Origin: a virus
Direction: 5' to 3' (one strand)
Virus record (IMG/VR): IMGVR_UViG_3300022928_000003
Span: 1-58,398 of that record
Length of the DNA stretch: 58,398 nt
The translations under genes and the position numbers were made by a program. The notes under the pieces were generated by a model that was given only the letters and a program-made list of their open reading frames with translations, made no database searches and was not told where the DNA came from. Of this stretch, positions 9,378 through 16,758 are shown in pieces. Every line of letters begins with the position of its first letter. The first letter of the stretch is position 1.

Positions 9378-10045
9378 TATCCCACCTTATAATAATTAAG
9401 TTGCGGTGTTACTGTAAAACTTGATCTATCTCTATCTTCACCCATAGCTCTTTCAAATTCTTCTTCATAAACTGTTTTTAATAATTGTATTCTGTCAGGA
9501 GCTTTTTTCATTGATATATAATATGCTAATCCAGCAGTTAAGCATGGGTAAAATCTAAATGGTATTTCCATTGTGTTCACTTGACTATCAGCATCTTGCA
9601 TTCTAGTCAAAGCATCATAAACTATAACATCTGTACTGTTTTCAGGACTGGGCCAAATTTTTAAATTAGGAGTTATTTGTCTATCAAGAAAAAATTGAGT
9701 TGGTCTACCAGTGGTTGTTTTTGTTGGTATAGCTAAATAAGTATCTCTACTAACTCTGCTCATGCTAAAATCTGTGCCACTTCTTCTAACAACAGCAGAC
9801 AATATATCAATTACGTCAGATCCTAATGAATAATCTGCATCACTTGCTGTTAGCGCTTGTGTTCTTTGTTCTATTGTCCATTGATTTAAACCTCTATTAG
9901 CCCATTCCGCTAACATTAAATTCAAAGATCTTTTTGCTGTTTGAAGATCATATCCAGTGCGAACTTCTAAACCACATCTTTCAAATGCTTCTTCTATGTA
10001 TTCAACTACGTCAAGTTCAAAGTCTGTTGAATTAGATGTTGTCAT
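9377..10045 (-). CDS. P22 gp4-like tail accessory/head-closure protein (222 aa)
   Basis: FELDVVEYIEEAFERCGLEV, LNLMLAEWANRGLNQWTIE, LTRMQDADSQVNTMEIP and a C-terminal helix (RAMGEDRDRSS) are the landmarks of the P22 gp4-like packaged-DNA stabilisation or adaptor family common in podoviruses. The family binds under the portal and closes the head after packaging. The start overlaps the stop of the basic protein at 10042-10320 by four bases. Family call is from motif pattern only. Confidence 0.72.
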   Translation of the reverse strand: MTTSNSTDFELDVVEYIEEAFERCGLEVRTGYDLQTAKRSLNLMLAEWANRGLNQWTIEQRTQALTASDADYSLGSDVIDILSAVVRRSGTDFSMSRVSRDTYLAIPTKTTTGRPTQFFLDRQITPNLKIWPSPENSTDVIVYDALTRMQDADSQVNTMEIPFRFYPCLTAGLAYYISMKKAPDRIQLLKTVYEEEFERAMGEDRDRSSFTVTPQLNYYKVG

Positions 10046-10320
10046 TTCTTTTTTCTCCTAAGAGATTTAACTCTTCTTGGTTTACCTGCGGGTTGCCCTA
10101 ATTTATTCTTTTGATTTATTCTACTTCTTTTTTCTGCTGCTGTCATCTCTGATCTAGTTTTAGGAGTTTTTGAAGATATTCGTTTACTTGGTCTACAATA
10201 AGGAGTGCCTCGTTTTTCTCCTTTTTTACGACCACATGCCTTGCCCGTTTTAACGTCTTTCCAATCTTCTTTAAACCATCTTTTAAGAGCTAATCCAGAT
10301 TTTGTTTTTCTAACAGCCAT
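10042..10320 (-). CDS. Small highly basic protein (92 aa)
   Basis: Contains LALKRWFKEDWKDVKTGKACGR and PYCRPSKRISSKTPKTRSEM. About a third of residues are Lys or Arg. This is a recognisable marine-phage and algal-virus family, often with conserved Cys, and may bind DNA or act inside the virion. It is the first of a chain of compact basic genes (10042-11121) that overlap or abut. No catalytic motif. Confidence 0.72.
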   Translation of the reverse strand: MAVRKTKSGLALKRWFKEDWKDVKTGKACGRKKGEKRGTPYCRPSKRISSKTPKTRSEMTAAEKRSRINQKNKLGQPAGKPRRVKSLRRKKK

Positions 10321-10589
10321 TATCTATACTTTGTAATTTTTCTTCTATTTTCCATAACGATACCACAACCACGAGCTATATTTTTATTTTTAGCAGGTCT
10401 TTTACGTTTTTGCTTGGTAACATTACCACCATTTTTTAATTCTACGACACCACCTTCTGCTTTTTTCTTAGCGTTACCATAATTAGACGCACCAACCTTT
10501 CTGCATTTTGCAATAGCTCCTGAAGCATAAGCTGATGGAAAAACTCTGTAGCGAGCTTTAACTTTTCTGTAACAAGCGTCTTTTGGCAT
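10320..10589 (-). CDS. Small basic protein, DUF5872-like (89 aa)
   Basis: The N-terminus MPKDACYRKVKARYRVFPSA followed by YASGAIAKCRKVGASNYGN matches the pattern of the DUF5872-type proteins of phages and giant viruses. The remainder is Lys/Arg-rich and ends RGCGIVMENRRKITKYR. Its 5' end overlaps the short gene 10558-10677 in another frame. Likely a virion or DNA-associated protein; function unknown. Confidence 0.72.
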   Translation of the reverse strand: MPKDACYRKVKARYRVFPSAYASGAIAKCRKVGASNYGNAKKKAEGGVVELKNGGNVTKQKRKRPAKNKNIARGCGIVMENRRKITKYR

Positions 10590-10677
10590 TATTTTTTACC
10601 TTTACATTTTTTTTCTTTTTCTTTTTGTTCGGTGGCTTTGATATTTGTTGACTCATTTGCGATCTACCCATAACCAT
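10558..10677 (-). CDS. Lysine-rich miniprotein (39 aa)
   Basis: The ORF starts immediately after the stop of the membrane miniprotein (TAG-ATG at 10680-10675) and reads MVMGRSQMSQQISKPPNKKK, then a run of six lysines, and ends overlapping the next gene by 32 bases. The abutting start, the overlap and the shared basic character of its neighbours support a real gene. An internal ATG at 10671 is an alternative start. Function unknown. Confidence 0.6.
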   Translation of the reverse strand: MVMGRSQMSQQISKPPNKKKKKKNVKVKNNAKRRLLQKS

Positions 10678-10836
10678 CTAAAATACCTTTTCAAGTACTG
10701 CAACAACTATAATGACACCATAAATACCCCATATCCTACTATCTAAAGATTTAAGTTTATCTTGTATTTCTGCATATCGCCTATTACATTCACTTTCGTG
10801 TTTTTCTAATAATTTTAAAACATCATCAGCTTTCAT
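10678..10836 (-). CDS. Small coiled-coil membrane protein (52 aa)
   Basis: The ATG follows directly on the stop of the gene above (TAA-ATG at 10839-10834). It reads MKADDVLKLLEKHESECNRR, then a charged helix and a single hydrophobic segment (IWGIYGVIIVVAVLEKVF) at the C-terminus. The layout, a cytoplasmic coiled coil plus one tail anchor, recalls XhlA-type haemolysin/holin accessory proteins of phages. It is unusually placed among basic virion proteins rather than in the lysis block. Confidence 0.68.
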   Translation of the reverse strand: MKADDVLKLLEKHESECNRRYAEIQDKLKSLDSRIWGIYGVIIVVAVLEKVF

Positions 10837-11121
10837 TTAACATTTCCACCTTCTTCTTGCTTGCCTTAAACGGCTATTAGGGTTTTTTGCTGCTTTAGGA
10901 AACTTTTTCATCTGTCCTGCACTTCTAGCACAATAAGACTTTCTTCTTTTTGCCGCCTTACTTCCTGCTTTTACTTTACCTGTTACGGCAGTTTTTAATT
11001 TACTTCCAGGGTTTTCTCTTCTATATCGAGAAACACCAGCCTTAGTCATTCCCGCACCACTTTTAGTGGAGCGGAAATACTTTTTAGTCTTTGGAGGTTG
11101 TTTGTCTTTTGCCCTAGCCAT
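10837..11121 (-). CDS. Small basic protein, DUF6321-like (94 aa)
   Basis: KYFRSTKSGAGMTKAGVSRY, NPGSKLKTAVTGKV and AAKRRKSYCARSAGQM are landmarks of the DUF6321-type family found in ocean phages and nucleocytoplasmic viruses. It is nearly all Lys, Arg, Gly and Ser, with two Cys. A histone-like DNA or capsid-interior role is plausible but unproven. It abuts genes on both sides (overlap at 11121, stop-start at 10837). Confidence 0.75.
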   Translation of the reverse strand: MARAKDKQPPKTKKYFRSTKSGAGMTKAGVSRYRRENPGSKLKTAVTGKVKAGSKAAKRRKSYCARSAGQMKKFPKAAKNPNSRLRQARRRWKC

Positions 11122-11405
11122 TATGATAAAAACAAAGTAAGTTTATTACCACTGCCAGTGAAGCCATGTATATACGCTCCATTTTCAGCTAGCACACCTG
11201 CATCTGGAATGTTTAAGGTATGAAGTCCAGTAGGAAAACTTTGAAGCAATATAGTTGCTCCACCTGATCCATCTTTAATAGTCAACACACCAGCGGCATT
11301 ACCAAATATAACAACTTGTCTTATTCTTGACCTTGCAGGACCTACAACCGCAGCGGCATCACCTTGGTCGTGGTTAAAGGCTTTTACGTCAGACCTAACT
11401 GCCAT
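11121..11405 (-). CDS. Small beta-rich virion protein (94 aa)
   Basis: MAVRSDVKAFNHDQGDAAAV is followed by strands (RQVVIFGNAAGVLTIKDGSG, TLNIPDAGVLAENGAYIHGF) and an NKLTLFLS end. The compact beta fold with glycine turns suggests a capsid decoration or tail protein. It lies between the basic-protein cluster and the protein at 11418. No assigned family. Confidence 0.65.
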   Translation of the reverse strand: MAVRSDVKAFNHDQGDAAAVVGPARSRIRQVVIFGNAAGVLTIKDGSGGATILLQSFPTGLHTLNIPDAGVLAENGAYIHGFTGSGNKLTLFLS

Positions 11406-11417
11406 GATAACCCCCTA

Positions 11418-11924
11418 TTATTGATCAGCAAAAGCAGGTGCTGTCGCAGATACTACGTTACCCCAAATATACCAATTTGTTGAATCCTTAGCCATGATAT
11501 TAATTTCCATAATACCAAAATCAGTAAGTGTTAATTTTGAGTTTGAATTACCATCTGCATACACTGATACGTTATCTGCATTAGTGTCTAAGTGCTGCAC
11601 ACCACCAATAAAGAAGTTGGTGTCTGAACCAGAATCAATTATTAAATTTTCTGTTTCTTCAGCTGCGCCACCATATATAAGTTTAAAGGTGGCTCCTGCT
11701 GTTGGGGATGGAAGTGTGATTGTTCTATTAGCTGCTACAGCTGGTACAACCATTGTTCTTCCACTGTGTGTTGCATTATCGAGTGTTTTGTCCTCGTCTG
11801 CTAATGCTACTGGTGCATCACCCATAGTCATAACTTCTGTAATAGTTCCAGTTGTTGTGTTTTTACTAATAGTTTTGATTGTGCTTTCAGATCTAATAGG
11901 ACCTGAGAATGTTGTATTAGCCAT
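11418..11924 (-). CDS. Capsid-decoration/structural protein (168 aa)
   Basis: MANTTFSGPIRSESTIKTIS, then TNRTITLPSPTAGATFKLIYGG-like text (NRTITLPSPTAGATFKLIYG) and ETENLIIDSGSDTNFFIGG. This is a common marine phage head protein family downstream of the major capsid gene. Beta-rich, no enzyme motif. It is the first gene after the terminator at 11992-12019 and has a strong ribosome site (AAGGAGATT). Function as decoration protein is inferred from position. Confidence 0.7.
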   Translation of the reverse strand: MANTTFSGPIRSESTIKTISKNTTTGTITEVMTMGDAPVALADEDKTLDNATHSGRTMVVPAVAANRTITLPSPTAGATFKLIYGGAAEETENLIIDSGSDTNFFIGGVQHLDTNADNVSVYADGNSNSKLTLTDFGIMEINIMAKDSTNWYIWGNVVSATAPAFADQ

Positions 11925-11950
11925 GTTAATCTCCTTGTCGTGGCTATTGT

Positions 11951-11966
11951 CGAACTTAATTGTTCG
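11951..11966. repeat. Imperfect copy of the CGAACAATTGTTCG palindrome
   Basis: The sequence CGAAC-TTAATT-GTTCG lies between the terminator and the gene at 11418-11924, opposite the perfect copy at 12026-12039. The pair flanks the terminator. On the minus strand the word TTGACGAAC overlaps it, a possible weak -35 box. Confidence 0.6.
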
Positions 11967-11991
11967 TCAAGGTGATTTTAGTATACATAAA

Positions 11992-12019
11992 AAAAGGGTG
12001 ACTCGCAAGCCACCCTTTT
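11992..12019 (-). terminator. Intrinsic terminator after the major capsid gene
   Basis: AAAAGGGTG (11992-12000) pairs with CACCCTTTT (12011-12019) around a 10-nt loop. On the minus strand it is followed by a run of U. It separates the capsid transcript from the decoration-protein gene. The A and T runs on both sides make it potentially bidirectional. Confidence 0.8.
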
Positions 12020-12025
12020 AATAAT

Positions 12026-12039
12026 CGAACAATTGTTCG
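12026..12039. repeat. Perfect palindrome CGAACAATTGTTCG directly after the capsid stop codon
   Basis: The 14-bp palindrome touches the TAA of the capsid gene (12042-12040). It is one of the full-length copies of the iterated motif found through the genome. Confidence 0.85.
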
Positions 12040-12951
12040 TTAAGCTGCGCCTGGTGATCCAAACACACAACGAGGATCAGAGAACCCAAAAGCATATCTT
12101 TCTCTTGCTTTATATCTCATATTTCCTGTGTCGAAGTCTGCTTCCATGCTTGTGCTTAATGGTGTTCTTTCAAAATATTTGAAACCATTTGGAGCATCTG
12201 TTTTGATGAAAAACGCATCTGTATCTGTTAAGAAATGATTGATAACGTAACCTTCTGGTAACATTCCCATATTCTTAATTGCATTTACATCGTTGTCAGC
12301 AGTTCCAGATCTTAGAGTTGACTCTAATAAACGATCAGCAACAAACTGTAGTGCTGGTGGAATGATTAATTTCATACCACGAAGAGCTACAATCATGTTT
12401 CTCTCGTCAACAAAATTAGAAATGTCAATTAATGCACTTTCTAATGATGTTTCATTTAAGTCAGCGGCACTTGATGGCTCATTTGAAAATGTTCCACCAC
12501 CACCTAGAGGATGGTCTGTAGCACAAAGCTCTTTTCCATCACCGCCAGTAAAGCTAGAGCTAAACGCATTGTTTAGCACTGAAGCAGCTTTTACTTGCTT
12601 AGTGTGTGCCATTGATCTTGCTAGTGCCTTTGTGTATCTAGCACCAAGACGATCATAGAGATTGTCTTCCATTGCTTCCTCAGTTAATGCGAAAGCTAAT
12701 GCAACAGTCTCCATTGTATATCTTGATGTATATACTTCGTTTGCACTATCGAATGCAACTCCAGCACCCTCTGATTTAGTTGCAGCATTGCCGAAACCAC
12801 TGATCATCACTTCTTCTTCAAACGCTCTGTCTGAAGATTCTGTGTCATAGATTTCTGCATGCTCGTTGTCGTAACGGTCATATTCCATGCCAAAAAGGGC
12901 ATTTAGACCAGGTTCTAGTTCTTTAACTAGTTGCGCTCTTGATATAGCCAT
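12040..12951 (-). CDS. Major capsid protein (303 aa)
   Basis: MAISRAQLVKELEPGLNALF, GMEYDRYDNEHAEIYDTESS, RYTMETVALAFALTEEAMED, GKELCATDHPLGGGGTFSNE and PPALQFVADRLLESTLRSGT are the hallmark pattern of the HK97-fold capsid family related to Mu gpT. It lacks a long delta domain, and a separate scaffold gene lies upstream (14026). Length is normal for the family. Followed by a terminator, as expected for the most abundant virion protein. It lies next to the 194-aa head protein. Confidence 0.92.
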   Translation of the reverse strand: MAISRAQLVKELEPGLNALFGMEYDRYDNEHAEIYDTESSDRAFEEEVMISGFGNAATKSEGAGVAFDSANEVYTSRYTMETVALAFALTEEAMEDNLYDRLGARYTKALARSMAHTKQVKAASVLNNAFSSSFTGGDGKELCATDHPLGGGGTFSNEPSSAADLNETSLESALIDISNFVDERNMIVALRGMKLIIPPALQFVADRLLESTLRSGTADNDVNAIKNMGMLPEGYVINHFLTDTDAFFIKTDAPNGFKYFERTPLSTSMEADFDTGNMRYKARERYAFGFSDPRCVFGSPGAA

Positions 12952-12964
12952 AATCTAATCTCCC

Positions 12965-13549
12965 TTACGCTAATCCAGCAGACTTCTGTCCAAATATGTG
13001 ATTTTGAATCACAACATAGACATTAGTTGCATCTGATGAAACATCGCTATTCTCTGGGTCTTGCGAAATATCAATCGCTTTCAGAGGTAAACCAGCAGTA
13101 GTTGCACCTGTTGCTACATCTAACTCTGCACCAGAAATACCAGTTACAGTTGAACCTGCTGTGGTATAAACAATGTCAAAGTTACCTAATAAATCTGCAA
13201 CTGGAAATGCAGCATTACCTTGAATTTCAAAGATAACACTTGGGTCATCTATAATGAAGGCTTCAATGTCAGCAGCATTTGTACTTGCAGGGTAGTAGTT
13301 GGAAAAAGTTTCTTTTCCAGTTGTAGGATCTGTATATCTACAACCATTAAACACTCCAACTATTGGAACAGTACCGCCATCAGCATGTACTTCTACACCA
13401 CCACCAGTGACTTGCATAACCATGTCACCTTGGAATATAGAAGTTCCATAATTGGCAGCGATTCTATATCGGCTTTGTCCTCCAGTATAGGGTGTTCCAC
13501 CTATTCTTTTAACAGGACGCATTCCGAAAGCAGCATCTTGATTTGCCAT
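12965..13549 (-). CDS. Head protein, probable decoration or head-vertex protein (194 aa)
   Basis: Starts MANQDAAFGMRPVKRIGGTP and continues YTGGQSRYRIAANYGTSIFQ and GDMVMQVTGGGVEVHADGG. The AFGMRPV/FQGDMV plan is common in marine podovirus and siphovirus head genes immediately upstream of the major capsid gene. Beta-rich, no catalytic motif. Probable capsid decoration. The spacing to the capsid ATG is 13 bases and contains a GGGAGAT ribosome site. Confidence 0.75.
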   Translation of the reverse strand: MANQDAAFGMRPVKRIGGTPYTGGQSRYRIAANYGTSIFQGDMVMQVTGGGVEVHADGGTVPIVGVFNGCRYTDPTTGKETFSNYYPASTNAADIEAFIIDDPSVIFEIQGNAAFPVADLLGNFDIVYTTAGSTVTGISGAELDVATGATTAGLPLKAIDISQDPENSDVSSDATNVYVVIQNHIFGQKSAGLA

Positions 13550-13571
13550 TTCTATCTCCTAAAAATTAAAA

Positions 13572-14033
13572 TTATGAGTCAACGGACTTTTTGCCACCAA
13601 AGGCGACTTGAGAACGTCTCTCAGGTTTAAGTATAGGCATTGCAGCATTTGAATCTTTCATCATATCTCTGTCAATAGCCTCCATTTGATTATTTGTTTT
13701 GCTTTGAAAATATTGATTTCTTTGCTCAACAAGTTCATCAGGTATCCGTGCTAACAAAAGACCACCCTGACCGATTACTCCAGCATTTTTGCCTTCATCA
13801 ATTACAGGTGCATCAAAGTCGGGATATTCTTCAGCACGAACTAATTCATATCCTTCTCTAAGCCGTTTATGAATATTTGATCTGTCATCATATTCCATAA
13901 CTCGTTCTCTTATCCATCTGTGTTTATAGCCCACAGGAGCTTCTGGAGCATCAAGCGTTGATGGTGGCTTCCATTGTTGTACTCTCGCAGTTTTTTCACG
14001 AGTTTGCGACTCTCGATTAGTACGATCAGCCAT
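13572..14033 (-). CDS. Conserved head-region protein (153 aa)
   Basis: A basic, helical protein with VQQWKPPSTLDAPEAPVGYK, HRWIRERVMEYDDRSNIHKR and GQGGLLLARIPDELVEQRNQ. The family is regularly found between scaffold and capsid genes in ocean phages. It may be a minor capsid or assembly factor. The start overlaps the scaffold stop by 8 bases. No known function. Confidence 0.72.
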   Translation of the reverse strand: MADRTNRESQTREKTARVQQWKPPSTLDAPEAPVGYKHRWIRERVMEYDDRSNIHKRLREGYELVRAEEYPDFDAPVIDEGKNAGVIGQGGLLLARIPDELVEQRNQYFQSKTNNQMEAIDRDMMKDSNAAMPILKPERRSQVAFGGKKSVDS

Positions 14034-14991
14034 TAACTACTCCTTTTGATTTTTCTATTTTAGCTACTTCCTGTGCATACTTTTCTAATGGTATCCTCAT
14101 TTTTTTAGCAAAGGCTACCTGACCAGGTGTTAGCTCAATAGTTTTTTTACCACCCTTTTTTAGAGACCGTCCACTGGACGCAGGAGCTACAGATTGGGTG
14201 TTTTTCTGTCCTCCCTTAAACTTGTGTGGAAATTCAATAGCCATACGTTTACTAACTTCTGAATAATAATCATCAGTTGATGGATCAAATCCTTCTTGAC
14301 CAACTAATTGTTCGTGTATAGCTCTTGCTCCACTTGTCATAATCATATCAGTTCCAAACCAAGAATTGTTATCTAACCATTTTTGTAATTTAGGATCTAA
14401 TTCTTGTTTTTGAGGGGTCTGCCTGACTTGCGAGGTGTTCTGTTCAACATCGCTCTTTTGCGCATTATTTCCAGTTGCTCCCGCTTGCTCAGAACGAGCT
14501 TTTTGGATTCTAAGTCTTTCGTTTTCAATAGCGAGTTTAGCCATGAGGTCACTCGCTTCAGACATTTTTTCAGCATCTCCAGCATCAAAAGCCTCCTTGT
14601 AAAGTTTTTTAGCTTGAGCAGTTTGTGACTCAATTCTATTACCAAATTCTGAAGTATAACCTTGATTTAACTGATTAAGCTGTTGTTTTAACTTTTCATT
14701 TTCATTTTTTTGTTGTTGAGCAAAATTAAAAGCTGCTTCTGCTTCCTCTAATGCTTGCTTACGTTTTGCTGTTAATTGATTAATTCTTTTTTGAACATTA
14801 TCGCTATATGCTTCTATTTCTTCAGAATCTTCAGATTTTTCACGAACAATTGTTCGGTCTTCTTCAACTTTTTTTTCTGTTGAAATTTCATTTTTTTCTT
14901 CAACAACAGGTGTTTCGTCTTCTAATTCATAGACAAACTTTTCTTCCTGTTCTTCTTGTTTTTCTGTTTCGTTATTCATTATGCTCTCCAT
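14026..14991 (-). CDS. Scaffolding protein (321 aa)
   Basis: A Glu/Gln/Lys-rich protein with an acidic N-terminus (residues 1-70), a long coiled-coil centre (about 75-190) and a basic C-terminus with TPGQVAFAKKMRIPLEKYAQ. This layout and the position just before the capsid genes are typical of capsid scaffold proteins. The ATG at 14991 overlaps the stop of the GroES-like gene. A second ATG at 14979 has a better GGAGAGC ribosome site and is the likelier start, giving 317 residues. A perfect CGAACAATTGTTCG (14843-14856) lies inside the coding sequence. Confidence 0.8.
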   Translation of the reverse strand: MESIMNNETEKQEEQEEKFVYELEDETPVVEEKNEISTEKKVEEDRTIVREKSEDSEEIEAYSDNVQKRINQLTAKRKQALEEAEAAFNFAQQQKNENEKLKQQLNQLNQGYTSEFGNRIESQTAQAKKLYKEAFDAGDAEKMSEASDLMAKLAIENERLRIQKARSEQAGATGNNAQKSDVEQNTSQVRQTPQKQELDPKLQKWLDNNSWFGTDMIMTSGARAIHEQLVGQEGFDPSTDDYYSEVSKRMAIEFPHKFKGGQKNTQSVAPASSGRSLKKGGKKTIELTPGQVAFAKKMRIPLEKYAQEVAKIEKSKGVVNG

Positions 14992-15464
14992 TATATATAA
15001 GAAATATCTTTAGGGTCAAGTATAGATGCTATAATATTATCGTCATTTATGATTCTTAGCTCTAAACCGTCTACTTTAAACTTATTTCCAGCATATCTAC
15101 CCATAAGTACCCAATCTTTCTCAGAACACCACGCTCCACTTGGGAATTTATCTTTATCTTTGTAAGCGTCAGGCCCTACTTTTACAACGTATGCTACAAC
15201 ACTTGCAAAGCTCTCACGATCTCTAGTTTTATCAGGTATTATAATCCCATTAACCTTTTCTGGAACATAATATGGAATAACAAGCATTCTATATCCAGTA
15301 GGCTGTGGCAATCTATCTAACGCTGATTTACCTAATTTAGATGGATCTTTTGAGTTTGGATTAGCATCTTCATTATCATCAAATGCTTTACTTATAGAGG
15401 GAGGAGTCGGATTGATTTTTTTTTGTGCCACAAACCGTTCTGGCACGATCAGTTTCTTAGTCAT
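14991..15464 (-). CDS. Phage GroES-like co-chaperonin (157 aa)
   Basis: After a 50-residue low-complexity N-terminal extension it has PTGYRMLVIPYYVPEKVNGI, IIPDKTRDRESFASVVAYVV, KVGPDAYKDKDKFPSGAWC and an ending with KFKVDGLELRIINDDNIIAS. This is the cpn10 beta-barrel with a mobile-loop equivalent around IPDKTRDRESF. Phage GroES proteins pair with host GroEL to fold capsid proteins, as T4 gp31 does. It is directly upstream of the scaffold gene and coupled to it. The extension is longer than in bacterial GroES (about 97 residues). Confidence 0.85.
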   Translation of the reverse strand: MTKKLIVPERFVAQKKINPTPPSISKAFDDNEDANPNSKDPSKLGKSALDRLPQPTGYRMLVIPYYVPEKVNGIIIPDKTRDRESFASVVAYVVKVGPDAYKDKDKFPSGAWCSEKDWVLMGRYAGNKFKVDGLELRIINDDNIIASILDPKDISYI

Positions 15465-15651
15465 CTAAGTCTGTACCTTTCATCGAGGATTTTAATTCTT
15501 CTTCAACCCAAGTCATTCCTCGTATTTGACCTGTTATGAACCGATAGTCTTCCATTGAGTCTATCGAACCATCAGCCAAAGATTGAGTTAATTGCTCTTT
15601 TCTTTGACGTATGTTCTTATATAAATACTCTGCTAATTTAATTCCGTCCAC
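15457..15651 (-). CDS. Small helical protein (64 aa), GTG start
   Basis: Reads MDGIKLAEYLYKNIRQRKEQ, then a charged helix with ITGQIRGMTWVEEELKSSMK. The first codon is GTG at 15651-15649, with GAGG about ten bases upstream. This helical family is frequently found next to portal or scaffold genes in ocean phages. It overlaps the GroES-like start by 8 bases. Function unknown. Confidence 0.7.
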   Translation of the reverse strand: MDGIKLAEYLYKNIRQRKEQLTQSLADGSIDSMEDYRFITGQIRGMTWVEEELKSSMKGTDLDD

Positions 15652-15653
15652 AC

Positions 15654-15761
15654 TTATTTTCCTCTACCTTGTGATGCCTTTAAACATTTTACATGTTTAT
15701 AATAAAAATAATTACCAATTTTACTAAAACATTTTGCTAAAGTTAGCCAATGCCACATCAT
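15654..15761 (-). CDS. Aromatic, cysteine-containing miniprotein (35 aa)
   Basis: The ATG overlaps the stop of the holin-like gene (ATGA at 15761-15758) and the ORF ends three bases before the next start. It reads MMWHWLTLAKCFSKIGNYFY and ends YKHVKCLKASQGRGK. It is amphipathic and aromatic, probably membrane-associated, and follows a holin, so a lysis accessory role is possible. Coupling on both sides supports that it is translated. Confidence 0.6.
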   Translation of the reverse strand: MMWHWLTLAKCFSKIGNYFYYKHVKCLKASQGRGK

Positions 15762-16153
15762 TTTGTTAAACCTTTTTGTTTTTCATATGTTCTCAAACCA
15801 CCTAAACCGAGCATACCCATCAAAACTGTCATCAATGACCCCATGTCAAATGTAGGTAATTCTGGTATAGTAACTCCAATATATGCACATAAGAATATAG
15901 TTATAGGTGCTAATACAAAATGCCAACACAATGCTACACCACAAGTCCAACCTATGAATGGTCTCCAACCTGCAACAAAGATAGACTTGTGCTGTGCCTC
16001 TGCCTTGTTGATCTCAATCTGACCCTTAGCTAGTTCTTGTGCATGATTCTCAGCCATAGTTGCCACCTCATGTGCCAACTTATTCTTCATGTCTTTGTCT
16101 TCTATGAACTTACCGAGTAAATTACTTACTGGCCCTATCAATGCTGTTAACAT
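15758..16153 (-). CDS. Holin, 3TM (GTA-type) family (131 aa)
   Basis: The start chosen is the ATG at 16153, preceded by AAAGGAGAT; a longer frame to 16198 has no ribosome site. It begins MLTALIGPVSNLLGKFIEDK, then an amphipathic helix, then FVAGWRPFIGWTCGVALCWH, followed by hydrophobic segments and LMTVLMGMLGLGGLRTYEKQ. The W-RP-x-W motif and the membrane segments match the GTA_holin_3TM family, which permeabilises the inner membrane for lysis. It heads a group of small membrane genes. The lysozyme gene is far away at 43978-44439. Confidence 0.82.
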   Translation of the reverse strand: MLTALIGPVSNLLGKFIEDKDMKNKLAHEVATMAENHAQELAKGQIEINKAEAQHKSIFVAGWRPFIGWTCGVALCWHFVLAPITIFLCAYIGVTIPELPTFDMGSLMTVLMGMLGLGGLRTYEKQKGLTK

Positions 16154-16358
16154 TATTATCTCCTTTATGTTCGTGACCCATCCATATACCAAAAACACCT
16201 GTCATTACACCCATGACCACAGATACAAATGCTGACTGTGCTGCTGTAGGTGCATCTAAATCCATGAACCATTCGGCACATCTCCATGACATGACTGTAC
16301 TAGCAAGCATCATACATCTTGGTAGTATTTTCCATTTTAAAAAAGTTTCTACACTCAT
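16122..16358 (-). CDS. Small membrane protein (78 aa)
   Basis: MSVETFLKWKILPRCMMLAS is followed by TVMSWRCAEWFMDLDAPTAA and a second hydrophobic stretch SAFVSVVMGVMTGVFGIWMG. Two membrane helices and a charged tail containing HEHKGDNN. The family is frequent in ocean phages beside holins. A holin/antiholin or envelope function is possible. It overlaps the holin start region by 32 bases and the gene above by four. Confidence 0.75.
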   Translation of the reverse strand: MSVETFLKWKILPRCMMLASTVMSWRCAEWFMDLDAPTAAQSAFVSVVMGVMTGVFGIWMGHEHKGDNNVNSIDRASK

Positions 16359-16561
16359 TGTTTTAAAACCTCATTTAAACCAAAACCCTCTAATAAAACT
16401 AAGGTAAAGAATAACAATAAAATTCCACCTGCTATTAGTTTACCAGAAAAGTTTGTTGAACCTATCTTTATGGCAACAAACTCGTTGCCCAATATTCTTA
16501 AAGATAATTCAAAACTATTTTGACCTATATCTAGGTTGACTATTTTTTTATCTTTGTCCAT
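16355..16561 (-). CDS. Small single-pass membrane protein (68 aa)
   Basis: An N-terminal soluble part (MDKDKKIVNLDIGQNSFELS) is followed by one hydrophobic helix (LIAGGILLLFFTLVLLEGFG) near the C-terminus. It is coupled by overlap with both neighbours (16358 and 16561). Probably part of the lysis or envelope group; no family recognised. Confidence 0.7.
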   Translation of the reverse strand: MDKDKKIVNLDIGQNSFELSLRILGNEFVAIKIGSTNFSGKLIAGGILLLFFTLVLLEGFGLNEVLKQ

Positions 16562-16758
16562 TAGTACACCTTTACTTTGTCTGTATCTACAAAAGGTACG
16601 AGCTTACATATACACTCATATGTTTGTGGCTCATCACCTTTCATAAATGTTTGGTTATCTAATACATCTTTGTAATGTATACACACATTAACATTCTTAA
16701 AATATATACCACCATTAACAATACCATTTAATGTGCAAGCAAGTAAAAAGGCTGTCAT
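16561..16758 (-). CDS. Small Cys-rich secreted or lipoprotein-like protein (65 aa)
   Basis: A short hydrophobic start (MTAFLLACTLNGIVNGGIYF) contains a lipobox-like LLACT. It is followed by a Cys-containing domain (CIHYKDV, TYECICKLVPFVDTD). It may be exported and tethered in the envelope, as o-spanins are, but no proline-rich stretch is visible. It overlaps its neighbours at 16561 and 16755. Confidence 0.65.
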   Translation of the reverse strand: MTAFLLACTLNGIVNGGIYFKNVNVCIHYKDVLDNQTFMKGDEPQTYECICKLVPFVDTDKVKVY

